Assembly (NCBI GenBank): GCA_963580455.1
Contig: OY756968.1
Location: 3,137,544-3,201,543 of the forward strand
Length of the DNA: 64,000 nucleotides
Direction: 5' to 3'
From: Euonymus europaeus
Lineage: Eukaryota > Streptophyta > Magnoliopsida > Celastrales > Celastraceae
Numbering within the stretch: the stretch's first letter is position 1; every line of letters begins with the position of its first letter. Both the position numbers and the translations under genes were made by a program. Shown here in pieces: positions 21,204-33,833 of this stretch. Under the pieces are notes generated by a model that was not told the DNA's origin, ran no database searches, and worked only from the letters and a program-made list of their open reading frames with translations.

Positions 21204-24200
21204 GTAAAATCTGTCAATACGTGACAACTGTAAACAAGATAAATCAAAGCACTTAATAAGTCAATATATGGCAAAATTGGAAAATCTGTCAATATTGACC
21301 GTTAAGCCAGTCCTCTCCCTCTCTTATGTGGAGTTTTAGTTATTACTGCTTCTACTCATCGTACATAAATTTAAAAGAAATAAACTGATGCGAAATATTT
21401 CACTCAAAAGTCAAAAGTCAAAAGTCAAAAGTCAAAAGTCGTCTCTTTCATTCCAAGTCTTCATGCACTACATTTCTAGTGATATACACCAAGAGGTCCA
21501 AGATATATGTATACACAAGCTAGCTATCTGGAGTATGTGTTCCGTGTCTCCACATCACCCTCATATTTTTGGTATTATCGTTTGTACATACAGAGTGGTG
21601 TTGCAACTATTGTACAAATGAAGAAAACGTGCATCAAGTTATATTTTCCTAAGCTTTTTGATTTGATCTATATTAAATTATGTCTAATTTAGTATCGTAT
21701 GAATTAGGTTTTTTTTAAGCAATCCATAAATAGCGAAATGTGAATCAGATTAAAAGATACGTGGATGATCACAAGCTAAACCCTTTTGGTCACAATCATG
21801 CTATAATTAGTAGAACCGGTACCATATCTTTCAATCAAAATTAAGATACATAAATATTTGATTTTGAAGTCTGAATAAGTTAAGGAACTGAAAGCTGACT
21901 TAACTATCGCTGTTTAGGACAGTTGGGTTGGTTGGAAATTAGATATTTTCCCAATCTTTGTATTATATTGTATTTTTCATGTATTAAGACAAAGGGGTAT
22001 AGGGATTATTGATATATATATGATTACTCCTAGGTGATACGTGCAGTTTTTGGGAAGAAGTGAAGTGAGGACAACAATCAAATTTCTAATTATGAGATGA
22101 TGATAATTAAGGAAACCGCATGAGTTTGTCCGTATTAACAATTTAGCAAATATATGCCCACACACGAACATATGCGAGGGTGCAGAGGTATGCACAAGAA
22201 AAGAAAATAATTAAGTGATTGCCTTTTTTTTTGTAATTTCTAACTCTTAAGGCCAATAAATTGAATTTTTTTTACAAAAAATACTTATAAACTGTTAAAG
22301 ACATACACTAGACTTGGAGGTACGTAAATTCGAGTATTCCAACCCTAATTATGTAAAATGAAAAGATTGCGACGAAAAAATTAACGTACTGAAAATGGAG
22401 TTGATATGCAATTTGATACCAAAATTAATATTCATTAATTACGAAGGCAGGCATGTAAGATATTGAATCGGAAATTGATCATGTTTTTTCTTGTATTAGT
22501 TTTACCTTTTTCTATTCATAATTATTTCCTTTAACCTCTCCTTTTGTTTTAAATCTTTTCTACGTGGCAAGGAAGCCTTTTGAAGAGATTTATTGATTTG
22601 GTTTATCATTTTATCCAACAATAAATACAAGAGCTAGCAATATTGCAGAAACACATTGAATTCAACAGTTTCTCAAGCAAATAATAAGTATTCTATCTAT
22701 CACAATTGGTCATGCCATGCATTAAATTGTTTTAATAGATAATAATAATAATATTTATTTTAATTAAACTAATAATCCATTCATGATATATGTTGTAGAT
22801 GTAGATAATTTAAGATAAATTATTATAAATAAATAACATGTCTTTGTCTTTTTATAAATTGGAAATGAATGCTTATTTAATTACTTAACAAAAATTAAAA
22901 GTATTATAGTGACTGAAAAAGTGAAATATCTAATAATTAATGTGTTCGATTGTTTGCTTATGATGTGCAAATTATGGACGCAAACAATATAATACGTGGC
23001 ACTGTTGCGTCAAAATCAGAAAACTGCATGTTCTAGTTTCTTCCAAGATTCATAATAAATGTTCCAACAAAATTAGGTTTACAAATTATGCATTGAAATC
23101 AATTGGTATTGGCGTACGTAACTGAGTTTTGAGAGGTTCGGGTGAATTCTAAAAATGTATATTCATAATAAAAATAATTAAAGATTATTTAAATGAGTTT
23201 ATTTTTTGATTTTTAAGTGACAATGGGATGAACATTTCTTATAAACGATACCTAAATATGTTTGAAACTATTGTAATACTATTAATATTTTAAAAAATAT
23301 GAGGATTTAGGGATCTGAGCTGCTGCCCATCTAGCCTCACTCCAAGAAGGCTCCTATCAATTGGACCACTTGAGAAGTGATGGATGCATTAATACATACA
23401 TACATTGTATATATAAACAGTTGGACCAACCACCCAACAACCACAATTTCCCACACTTGGTCTGACGTTCAAGAGAACAATTACTGGTTTTATCTTCTCC
23501 AATCTTCTGGTGATCCATGCTACTCTACAGCGACATGCACTAGGCAAATTGATTTTGACAATCATTTATTGTTTATCTTTGCCAGTGAAAATCAATTATT
23601 TGAGTACTTGCACTGCCATTAGCCTTGCATTGTTTTGGTAAAACTTCCATCAACAGACCACAATGTTGAGGGAGAAACTTCATCGTAAACAGCAAATCAA
23701 AGTGAAATTTGATTTGGTATTATTCCTCTAAATTCTCAGGCAATTACTATGTACGCATGCCAACCTCATCCCTTCCAGGCTCCAGCCAACCAGAACACCA
23801 TAAAGATTAAAGACATGGCCTATTGATCCTATTATTGCCATAAAGACGAGATTTTTGAGCTGCGGCTGTCATGTTTGGATATAGTAGTGAAAAAAATGTG
23901 TTATGTATTAAAACTATGTTTCTGCTATCCTCTTTTTTTTTTTGTGTGTGTGGACGAATAACACTCAATTATTCAACTTAATCTTATTCAGAAAATAGTT
24001 TGGTGAATAAAATTCTTACAAATCAGTGACTAAAAATAATCATTCATAATCAAAAATAGTTTAAAATTTTTTATTACTTTTATTAATATTCAAAGTTCAA
24101 GCAATTATTTTGATCATTTAATAAAACTAATAGGGTTTTTATGATTTTTTAAAATTTAATCTTAATTAATCAGCAAGTGAAAAAATGGGGAACTATTTTT

Positions 24201-24571
24201 ATGAAGACGTGGGCAGGTGACATTCATTGGGCTCAGAGCTTCATTATATTAGGGCCTTATCCGAGAATTAAAAAATGGAACGATCCACAAGATAAATAGA
24301 GCAAGCCCATTATACATAGGCCCAATAAACAATTGTGGCCTCGAGATGTAAATTCACTAAATTGTAAACAAAGAAAAAAAACTCAATTATCATAAATATA
24401 TCAAAAACTCATCCCAAGAGGATTCTTTGATCAGCCTGCTATGATTAGATTTGAGCCATAACTCTAAATAACTATGCTTCAAAATTTCTGACTTTATTAA
24501 CTCATAGGCACTTGATATCAAGGGGTGTTGCCGCTCGATCATCAGAGAAACCAACGTCTTCATTGCGAAGA
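21204..24571. other. Gene-free AT-rich DNA between the KCS and ERF genes
   Basis: About 3.3 kb with no credible frame, RNA gene or delimited element. A short tandem run of AAAAGTC (about five copies) lies at 21405-21440. T-rich tracts near 22220 and 23930 may be remnant tails. Confidence 0.45.
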
Positions 24572-25513
24572 TCAAAAATCATAATCAGGAAGCTCACTAG
24601 CTTCTTCGTCTTCAATTCCGCGAATTCTGAGATCATTCATGCTACAAAAGTTATCGAATACTCTCCAATCATCCACAATGAGGCAATCGAGTTCTGGTTC
24701 AAAGTTCGTATCTTGATCGAAAGATGCAGACAGTAATGGCTCATCAATAAGACCAAAATCAGCAGGAACTTCGAGATCCATGACACTACTAGTAGCATCA
24801 AAACATTCTGTAATGGGATCATCACGCTTTCTGGGCTTGGTATTAACGTTTGAGACTGAAGTGTCCAGCTTAAGAACTGAAGACGGAGATGTGTGAGATA
24901 AGGCACTCTCAGAGTCTCCCAGTGAAGCAGAGGAGCTGTTGTCATTTGCAGAGTGACAGTGAGTAACAGAAGAGGACATATCCATTCCCTTCTCTGTGGA
25001 AGCAACAACCACCCTCATTATGGATTCATACTCGAGCTTCTTAGCGTCATAGGCTTTTGCAGCCTCTTCAGGAGTGTTGAAAGTACCCAACCATTTACGA
25101 GCCTTAGTGAATGGGTCTCTAATCTCAGCAGCCCATTTTCCCCATTTTCTTCTCCTAATACCAACTCTTCTACTAGCCGGTGCTTGTGATATTGGGGGTT
25201 TAGACAAAACCCTCTGCCTCTTGAGGGACATTCTGGTGTTGCTGTCTTGACTAGAACAATATGGTTCAAAAGAGGTGGATCCAGGCAAAATAAGAAGAGG
25301 AAGATTGATTTCACTAATGTATCGCTTTGATTTGGGCCTTCTTTCAGTAATGTAGGCTTCATCCTCACTTGAGCATGAATCGGTAGCATAAGGATCACTG
25401 CAGATGACCCTAACTTTTCTCACTTTGGAGTCGTCAGGTAACACTGGTTGGGTCGTTTTAGACTTGGTAGAGGAGTTTTTCTTATCCGAAGATTGAATCA
25501 TAGGACCCGGCAT
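24572..25513 (-). CDS. AP2/ERF transcription factor with CRF domain (ERF116-119 group)
   Basis: A 313-residue nuclear DNA-binding protein read from ATG 25513 ([12 protein letters not shown]); the frame stays open upstream but has no earlier ATG. The CRF domain (about 32-54) is recognisable as [14 protein letters not shown] followed by SEDEA, the signature of cytokinin response factors. One AP2 domain follows at about 115-164: [20 protein letters not shown], then [20 protein letters not shown]. The [10 protein letters not shown] entry, in place of the common RGVRQRPW, points to the ERF116-119 (CRF9-12-like) branch. C-terminal acidic stretches could serve activation. A donor site (AAAAAG|GTATGT, near 25823 on the minus strand) suggests an intron in the leader; the acceptor may be CCTCGAAG directly before the ATG. 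Three E2F-type sites lie about 1 kb upstream. Confidence 0.92.
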   Translation of the reverse strand: MPGPMIQSSDKKNSSTKSKTTQPVLPDDSKVRKVRVICSDPYATDSCSSEDEAYITERRPKSKRYISEINLPLLILPGSTSFEPYCSSQDSNTRMSLKRQRVLSKPPISQAPASRRVGIRRRKWGKWAAEIRDPFTKARKWLGTFNTPEEAAKAYDAKKLEYESIMRVVVASTEKGMDMSSSVTHCHSANDNSSSASLGDSESALSHTSPSSVLKLDTSVSNVNTKPRKRDDPITECFDATSSVMDLEVPADFGLIDEPLLSASFDQDTNFEPELDCLIVDDWRVFDNFCSMNDLRIRGIEDEEASELPDYDF

Positions 25514-26130
25514 CTTCGAGGAAGAAAACTCAACCAACAACCCTCCCTCAAAAAAGACCAAGAACAATTTCAGAAACCAGACAAAAAGAACAGCAGAACC
25601 AAACGAATGGTCAATAGGGAATGATTATCAGAATCGTGTCAGGTTAAAGCCCCTCTCAAGAATATGAAGAGAATATTTAACCGTTTTATGTAATATCCCC
25701 CAAAAAACTTGATTCCAGAACAAGTCCTGCATCAAAACTCCAAAACAGATTAGGTCCAAAACAAAAGAAAAAAACTTAAAAGAGTTGAACATGTGTTGAA
25801 AAACCAAGACAGATCCACATACCTTTTTGGTCTCAAACGCATCGCAAGAGACTGGTTCACCAGATTCAAACTCTGCCGGAAGCAGCAGAGTAACATAAAA
25901 CAGAGAGGAGTAGAAGCAGAAAGCAAACAACCAGTCGTATTGAAATCCGAAGAAGAGGAAATCTAGCAGATGAACAAAGCCATAATCAACCAAACTCAGC
26001 CGACATAAATCACTTGACAACCGCCTAAAATACTAGAAGCACAAGATGTTCTGACGGAAAGGAGAACAAACTAGTGTAAGAAACAATATATAAAGCTGCG
26101 AACCAAAACGGAAAACCACGAAGGTTCTAA
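25514..26130 (-). other. Leader and leader intron of the ERF gene
   Basis: Inferred 5'UTR exon beyond about 25823 and intron between 25823 and 25514, from the donor sequence and from the absence of other coding signal. Overlapping open frames here look fortuitous. Confidence 0.4.
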
Positions 26131-26534
26131 GAAAAGGGTAAAGCGATAACAAATCTATGGCTGCGACTTGATCTCAATCAACAAAACATCACAATAACCT
26201 TAACATAGAATGCACTAAACTGGTAATAAATATGCAGCACAGCAAAGATGCATGCATATATATAAAGTTAGAATCTGTTTTACCCCCTTTTGCTAATTTT
26301 TGAATCTAAAATATCAATCAAACGGTGCACTTTTAATTAGGTGAAACTGTTTTGTTCCCTAATAAGTAGCAAACACTGCACTCGCTCTTGGCCAATTAAA
26401 AAACAAAAGATTTGGGCGTGAAATTATTTTAGCCCCATCCCTCATGGATCATTAGAGTGCCACATCAACGTTGACCAATGAGTGACAGCAGGCCAAGTGG
26501 CCACCTGTGAACCGGGAAAAGGGACTCGCTTCGT

Positions 26535-26625
26535 TTTGCCGCCAAAGGCAGCTTCGTGGAGCCCACATTCCCGTTTTGCCGCCAATAAATGCAGCTTCGT
26601 GAAGCAGACATTCCTCTTTTCCCGC
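26535..26625. promoter_or_regulatory. Cluster of three E2F consensus sites
   Basis: TTTSSCGC matches occur at 26535-26542 (TTTGCCGC), 26575-26582 (TTTGCCGC) and 26618-26625 (TTTCCCGC, within the near-symmetric TTTTCCCGCCAAAA). The first two are embedded in a direct repeat of about 40 bases (CGTTTTGCCGCCAA with CAGCTTCGTG). The cluster lies upstream of the ERF gene and downstream of the 3' end of the alpha-glucosidase gene, so the ERF gene is the nearer target. E2F binding is inferred. Confidence 0.45.
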
Positions 26626-27238
26626 CAAAAACGCCGATAATGAGTCAAAGGAGATCTTGACGCGTGTATAGGCGGCTGCTTTTTTAGTAATCTTTTGGCT
26701 TTTATTATTTATAATCTGTTTATTTAGTTCCTAGAATTGGGAAGTTAGAGGATGAGGTTGATGACGTGGCTCCTGAACATCCTCTTATTGCAATGAAGAG
26801 CTTGACAGCCAACTCAACTGACTCACAAGACTGAGAAAAGAATGTGTTGGGGTAAATATTGGATCCTCTCAATTAACGACCTGCATTGGGTTGATTCAAC
26901 GAGTGTTAATTAAGAGATTATTATTTAATAATTAATGACCTTATTAGTGATGGTATTAATGTGCTTATTTTGATAGATTAGACTCTACCGGTAAAGACTT
27001 GCATTGTTGCATAACAAAGATACAATAACATTGAAAAGCCTGGCAATAAAGATCAATCAAAACCTCTATAGTTTGCATGGAAAAGGATAAGCATATTCTT
27101 AGCTCATCTCCTTTCCATCAATACTCCCAAATTAAAAACTCCCAATTTTTTTTTAAAAAAAAGCATCAAGAATCTAGAAGTATAAATGCGCAATCCTGTT
27201 TAATCTAATTGAACCAGTGAATCTTCTCATGCTCAAGC
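26626..27238. other. Intergenic DNA
   Basis: Includes the expected 3'UTR and polyadenylation region of the minus-strand alpha-glucosidase (below 27239). No gene is seen. Confidence 0.4.
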
Positions 27239-30200
27239 TTAAACACCCATTTTCCAGGTCATAACAAAGTTTTTCCCCACCATTAGTTCCAAACCCTTAA
27301 CCTCCACCATTACACTCGTCTTACTATCGCCTTCGCCGTCTTGCTCTTCCTCGTACTCTTGTTCTGATGAGCTAAATTTTGTGTCTGAACCACCTGCCAC
27401 GGCATGTCCATCAATTTCGAGGGAGGTAACTACTCCATTTCCACCCAACCCCAACACGGTTACCTTTTCAATTTTCCAACCCTTGTCTAAAGCAAACTTA
27501 CCCTCCTGTACTTCTGACCAGACCTTTACTGAACCCTGGCTCACAGTTGCATAGAAATCGACGTACGTTGAATAGCCATTTCCGAGTTTCATTTCTGGAA
27601 GTTCATCGTCGTCGAGGAAAACATTGCCTGTGGCTTGTCCCTCACTTGCCCCAGCTGGGAAGGTCACGATGAGGCTAAAAGGAGTCATTCTTGCAACCTT
27701 GGAAATCATTCCACCCTGCTGCATTGGTATTATAGTATTCTGATACAAATGCACATTAACGACATGCAATGGTGCATCAAGGGTTACGTACTTTCCTTCC
27801 TTAGATGCAATGCCCTGCGTCATATCAAATATGCTGTACCATGTTCCTGGGGGAAAGAGAGCTTTGACCTCTGATTTCCCCTGCTCAAGTACTGGAGACA
27901 CCATGAGACTGCTGCCCAGCAAGAATTGAGTGCTCAGCCCGTAACATTCAGTGTAGTTCGGGAATGAGAAGAAAAGCGGCCTGGCAATTGGGGCTCCACT
28001 GATGTGAGCCTCGTAGCTCAAAGTGTACAGATATGGAAGGAGCTTATACCTCATCCCCAGAGCATTTCGAGCGGACTCAGCCACTGACTCCCATTGATAA
28101 AGCTCTTGTCTCGGGGAGTAGAAGTTTGCATGATCCCTTGAGAAAGGGTAGAAAGCACCGACTTCAATCCAACGATTGCAAAGCTCTTCAGTGGGAGCTG
28201 GATAGAACCCACAAATATCTGACCCCACCATTGGCACCCCAAATATACCAAAGTTCAGCATAGTGGATATGGAGTACTTCAAATCCTTCCAAGTACCCTG
28301 ATTATCACCAGTCCAGTGTGCAGCATATTTGCCTGAACCAACATAAGTAGAACGAGATAATATAAATGGCCGCTTGCCTTCAAGCCCTTGGAGGGCCTTA
28401 TGAGTTGCAATAGATTGAGAGAATCCATAGAGACTATGAGCATCATATTCCAATACGCCATCATAATGAACTGCACTGGTAGCTATTGTTTTGTACCCAA
28501 TTGGTGACTGGATTCCAGAAGCATTTATTTTGTATGGTGGATCATCCCATCTTGTCTTTGTTATATTCTTACACTCCAGACAACAGATCCAGCCAGGTCC
28601 AGTTCCATTCGGACATATCTTCCCCTCCGGAATTTTGCACTTGCCAGAACAGAAATTTGAAGCTTCATTCATATCAATCCAAAGACCGTTAACAGGAACA
28701 AGTTCATGAAAGCGACGTATTTCATCACCCCACCATGAAACTGTCTTTGGATTTAGAAAGTCGGGAAAGTTGACAGCTCCAGGCCAAACTTGAGCTAAAA
28801 AGGGTTCTCCCTCATACTTAATGAAAACATCATCGGCAATAGCTCTTTGATACACACCATAGCTCGAATTAACAGCAATTCCAGGATCAATGAGGACGAT
28901 GTATTTCATGCCCATGCTATGTATTTTATTCAAAAATGCCAAAAGCTTTGGTTGAGGGTAGTTTTTCGGATTGAGGGTGAAGTCTTTGTGACCATCCATG
29001 TGATCGTCATCATTCCAGATAACATCAAGTGGAATTAGAGCCTTTTTGTAATTTTCTACAACATCTTCAACCACAGAGAGATTATGGTAACCCCATCTGC
29101 ATTGGTGGAATCCTGCAAGATCAATGGTTAAGTAACATTAGAAGAAATAAATATTTATATTCTTCAGATATTTTAACATGGAGTGTGCATTTTATACAGA
29201 AAATGGAATATGTAATTTAAGAGCTGAACATGTATCACAAGTGGTTGGTGTAAAGAAGAATATGCTGGTTTAAAGAGCGGTATGGAGTTTGCAACAATGT
29301 TACTGAGAGAGACATGATGTTTGCAACAATGTTACTGAGAGGAACAATTTTAAAAGCCTCCAGTTTGGGTGCTACAACCTTGGCATCGCCCGCGACTGCC
29401 CAAAAGCCCATGTGTTGATGCAAACTTGTCATAATCATTGTTTCTATTATTATTAGTATGAATGCTTGTTATGTTCATGAGAAGTCCATTCTTTAATTTG
29501 GCCTAAGCAACATAGAAGAACAAGCAGCATCACATATTAAAATTCTATGGCAGTTGGAATTTTGAATGCAAATCCTGTATATCTAATACATCCTAGCCTT
29601 CCAGGTCAAAGAACAAACTATGAAAATGACTCGCCCTCTTTCTAATCATCCATCTGCCCGTGAGTGTTTTTTTTCCCTTTAAATAACGGATATGGCAAAA
29701 GACACTTAACATTAAGATTGCATTAGAGTAATATTTTTTGTATATCTAAAAGTGCTAAAAGATATTTATACGGTGACCAAAGAAAGAACATTTTCAGTCG
29801 ACCAAAGTTTCAGAAGAATTACAGACGTAAAAGATTGGTATAATTTTCCAAGGACAGATTGATGGTGAAGTAAAAAAGTGATATACTGGCAAGCTAACCC
29901 AAACTGGGATGGAAAAAGTATTAATGGACAAAAATCAAGATTTTATTAGACAAGGAAAACAAACAAACAAAAAATGAAGAGGAGACAGTGTGAGAACTGA
30001 GAAGAAAACGTACCGAAAGACCAGTAAGGCATTGGAGCTGGTCTACCAATTAAGGCGGTGTACTGGTCAACAACACTAAGCGGGCTAGGTCCAGCGAAGA
30101 AGTAAAAGTCTAAAACACCGCCGATAACCTTGTATGTCAAAGAATTTCCTCTGTAAAACACATCCATGCCGTTGCTGTTCAACAACAGAACCGCATGCGC

Positions 30201-31016
30201 AAATGGCTGTCCTCCCACATTCCTCAGATCCATGTACACAGGATGAGATCCATATAGATCAGTATTCAGGTTAATTGCAGAGATATCTAAGGTGTACAGA
30301 GTGTATGGGTCATTCGGATACAATTTAATCCCATGTGGTTGTGTGTTCTCTCCCAGGCCGTACAGAGAAGCATCTTTTGGCAATTTGGTCGAAATCTCCA
30401 AGTACTGGTCCTTAAACACCAAATCATTATATGGGTCTGATGGATCAGAGCTTGAATCGAATAGAACCTGTCCGTCTGACTTTCTTTTCACTGCGAAGCT
30501 AAATGGGTCTGCTTTGTAACTGAAGATAAAATCGGAGCCAGAGTACTCTGAAGCTGTGATTGGGGCATTTTTGGATCTCCCTATTGTTTTCTTTAAAGAC
30601 GGCGGTTGCTCTCTGGGCAAGAGATTATAAGGTACTTCCCACCTCTGCTTATCCGCGTCAGTGATGTGAACCCTCAATCGATCTTGGGTTTCATGCCTGA
30701 AAATGTGAAGGAAAATTGCAAGGATTCAGCGACGCATTGTTTCTACATTGAAATCAAGAAAATGTTGGAAGTTAAATTAGGCACAAACGTACTTAACAAA
30801 GAGCTGCAAGTTAGGGATATCAGGGCCGTAGATTTTGTTCTCCTGTTTTACTTGGAGAAGACCCAGAAGGCCACCATCAGGGGTGTCTTCAATGGAGATT
30901 AGACGGTAGCCTCGTCCAATCTTAGTGATGTTTCCGGTGGAGGAGGAGGAGGTTACTCCAGAGATGCATTGGAGTAATACAACTATAAGAGAAGAGAAGC
31001 TCAGAGAAGGTAACAT
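27239..31016 (-). CDS. GH31 alpha-glucosidase
   Basis: Three exons, 31016-30793, 30696-30014 and 29112-27239, join in frame with GT-AG introns of 96 and 901 bases to give 926 residues, the usual length for plant GH31 alpha-glucosidases (At5g11720 type). It releases glucose from the non-reducing ends of alpha-glucans, with possible xylosidase activity in this family. A signal peptide ([17 protein letters not shown]) implies secretion or vacuolar delivery. The catalytic nucleophile is Asp449 in [14 protein letters not shown] and the acid/base is Asp572 in [10 protein letters not shown]. Exon 2 carries the N-terminal beta-sandwich ([20 protein letters not shown]); exon 3 carries the barrel and C-terminal domains. 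The second splice falls within [14 protein letters not shown]. Several N-glycosylation sites are visible (for example NYTE, NGTG). The coding sequence is unbroken. Confidence 0.95.
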
Positions 31017-32520
31017 TGCTTCGAAGTTCTGGAGTAAGTGAGGGGGAGACTGGAGAGGGGGTTAACGAGGGTATAAATTAAAGAGACCAACAATGGAGAA
31101 GAAAAAAAATCAACAAAATACATGTGAGGTGGCAGCTGGCCATTGTGCATGTGATGATGATGGTGGTCTGTGGACCAGTGGATCCCCCCACATATGATTA
31201 ATTTTTCTCCCCCACAAACACTCGGTGGTCCCACGTATTTGTCTATCGTTTGACTTGAGTATTGTGAATCGTTGATTGAAGAATATCCAGTAGCAATCAA
31301 ATCCTCTATTTATTTTATACGGCGAACAATGAAGATTAATAAAAGCATAACTGAAAGTCAGATAACAGGAAATGCAGAGCAGAGGGTGTGTTTGAAAAAT
31401 CTGATCTGCTATTATAGGATATCAATCAGGAGATTTAATTTTTTTAGAGCCCATTATATGGTTATATTTGTCTCACAATTGCATTTCATAACTTTAAGCT
31501 GTCAAAAATATTGTACTAAAAATTATGAAAAATGTTATATAAAAACCTGTGGACTAAGCTGTATAAAATGTCGTGTAGTGTTTGGTTCATTTTTCTGTTA
31601 GATTAAGAGCTCGTTTGGTAGGGAATATACCAGTTTATACCCTCAGCTTATAAGATTCCACGAGTCAACAATCACATCAAGTCACATATCAACAAAATCC
31701 CCCAATTTCCTCTATTGCCCCTGTTCTTTCACACGTTTGCCCTTTTATATCTCAAAAAATATGTTAGATTTCGAAAGAAAAAAAAATATTCAAATTCAAC
31801 TCATAAATCTCTTTCCGACAAGATCCATATTCGATAGATTTTATTTAATTATTAAATTAATTTATATACCCTTGATTGTAAATTAACAGCTTAAAAGCTA
31901 TTAAAACTTACGCTCTACCAAACAGCACACAGCTTATTTGTCAACTTATACATTACACAGCTTATCCCCTAGTTTATACGTTGTCAAATATACTATAAAC
32001 CAAACATACACTAATTTTGTAGATAAAATTACAAAAAAAAAATATTATAACAAAAAGTAATTGAAAACTTTTAAGTTATAGAGGGGCAATTAGGTAATGC
32101 AATTATAAAATATTGTGGGCCCCACAACTTTAAGCTCTGAAAAGTTATGAGATGACAGCATTTCATTTTGTAGGGCCTTAAGCTGTAGGGCCCACAGCTT
32201 TAAACTGTCAACAAAATATAGCGTTTGGTTGACACAACATTTTATGTAGATCCCCAAACTTTAAGCTGTGCGAAATGTGAAACAAACGCACCCTTATTCT
32301 TACATTTTAAATGAATTACAAAACTCACAACTTGAATCCAATGTAATATAAGTTTGTATAGAAAGTAATCTTAAAATTTGTTTGGTAGAGAGTAATGTCT
32401 GACAGAGTATAAGTTGAAATGCAGAGAGAAATTGAGCTTATAAGCTCAACGTATAAGATAGTGTATTGTATACGCTCCCCAAAACAAATGATGAGAGTAT
32501 ATCCGTCAAAGTATAAACTG
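31017..32520. other. Promoter region of the alpha-glucosidase and MITE-like AT-rich DNA
   Basis: 31017-31300 is the 5' flank of the minus-strand gene; no clear TATA box is seen. From about 31380 to 32300, phrases such as TTTAAGCTGT and GTTTGGT/ACCAAAC recur in both orientations, with AGGGTGTGTTTG on the left (31385) and CAAACGCACCCT (32282) on the right. This looks like one or two nested MITEs, but no target duplication could be fixed. Confidence 0.4.
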
Positions 32521-32531
32521 TACAAACTCTT

Positions 32532-32660
32532 TTTTTTTTTGATGAAAAGGCTTAGCCACAAATAACATAAAAGCCCTCACCAGTGGTGGAGGAATACCAA
32601 TAAACAGGGGGGCTTCAAGTAGAAGACAAACAAAATATAATGAACATAAAAAAACATACA
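32532..32660 (-). mobile_element. Short 5'-truncated LINE insertion, 11 bp TSD
   Basis: TACAAACTCTT is duplicated at 32521-32531 and 32661-32671. Between the copies a poly-T run leads into GGCTTAGCCACAAATAACAT and CCTCACCAGTGGTGGAGGAA. Read on the minus strand, this matches the 3' tail of the longer LINE at 43859-44778 (CCGCCATTGGTGAGG and GTGGCTAAGCC before the poly-A). So only about 130 bases of the same family were inserted. Confidence 0.85.
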
Positions 32661-32670
32661 TACAAACTCT

Positions 32671-32712
32671 TAATCAAACTAACGCTAGTATTAATCAAAC
32701 TAACGCTAGTAC
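32671..32712. repeat. Two tandem copies of a 21 bp unit
   Basis: TAATCAAACTAACGCTAGTA occurs twice in direct succession (32671 and 32692), differing only in the final base. It adjoins the right target duplication of the short LINE. Confidence 0.9.
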
Positions 32713-33797
32713 CTGGACTTGGTGAGCGTCTTAGAATAATATTGTCAGTCTCTTTGACTTCTTCGGTTGTATAATAATTAATTTTTATCTGTTAATAATT
32801 GTATTCATGCGCCAATCAAGCTGGTCTCCACCGGTATCCAAACGGCATGGGAACTGCTACATTGATGATATTATTCATTTGGACAAAATCGTCCTTGGCT
32901 TGGCTTATCTAATGCACGAGAGAAAAATGCACGCTTGACATAATTTTGTCGTCGTCTCCAACAATCTGTGAACATGCCAAGCTCTATGACTGCTGAGGTA
33001 AGCTGACAACACCCTCACGTCGCCACTTAATCTCTACCGTCTATCTTCCTTTTGATATATATATATACACACACTTTTTGGAAAAGATGGCGGCACGGCT
33101 CTCTAATAGAACGAACCGGTCACGAGTGACGACCATTGCGTGCTTTACTGACCGAGAACGGATGGTGAAGAAAGAGGGGGGGAAGTAGTGTTCGCGATAG
33201 GATACGAGTTGCGGTCGAGTATTTCGATAAGGGTGACAGCAATAATAGGCTCAGTACTCACTCCTCAAAGCCAACTAATTGGCCCAGTGCTCAGTGCCCA
33301 CCAAGTAGCCCAGTACTCTGGACTGACTTTCCTTTTGGGCCTTCAGAACCTCAAGAGCCTATAAAATTGTCCAGTACTTTTGTGGGACCAAGATACTCGG
33401 TGGATGGCATCGATATGATCAAGATTGTTTGTGGGCCTCTTTGTAGAAAAGCATGAATTAACAATCAAAGAATAATTAACAAAACGTCCGTGTGCGTCTG
33501 TTAGTGGTGTGCGTGTGTTGATGTAAATCCCTCGTTGAAATGTATGCTTCGTAAGTCGTCTATTGGGTCTTCTTTCCGTCCCATATCGGTTGGGATAGGT
33601 GTGTATTAGTAGTATATATGAGATTCCATGTTTTACTAGAATTACCAATTTTAGTAAATGATATGTTCCGTCACTGTATTGCTAGTGTGTGTTTCTATCG
33701 AAAAAAATAATCAAAGAATAATTAAAATAAAATAAAAACAATCGAAGAATAACTAATTATGTGACACAATAAGCTATTTTTCAAACAAATAATAATT

Positions 33798-33833
<36 letters not shown>

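Noticed and set aside
31385..32293. A single complete MITE with AGGGTGTGTTTG ends
   Set aside because: End phrases match, but no flanking duplication was found and the interior looks composite; left as unresolved repeat DNA.
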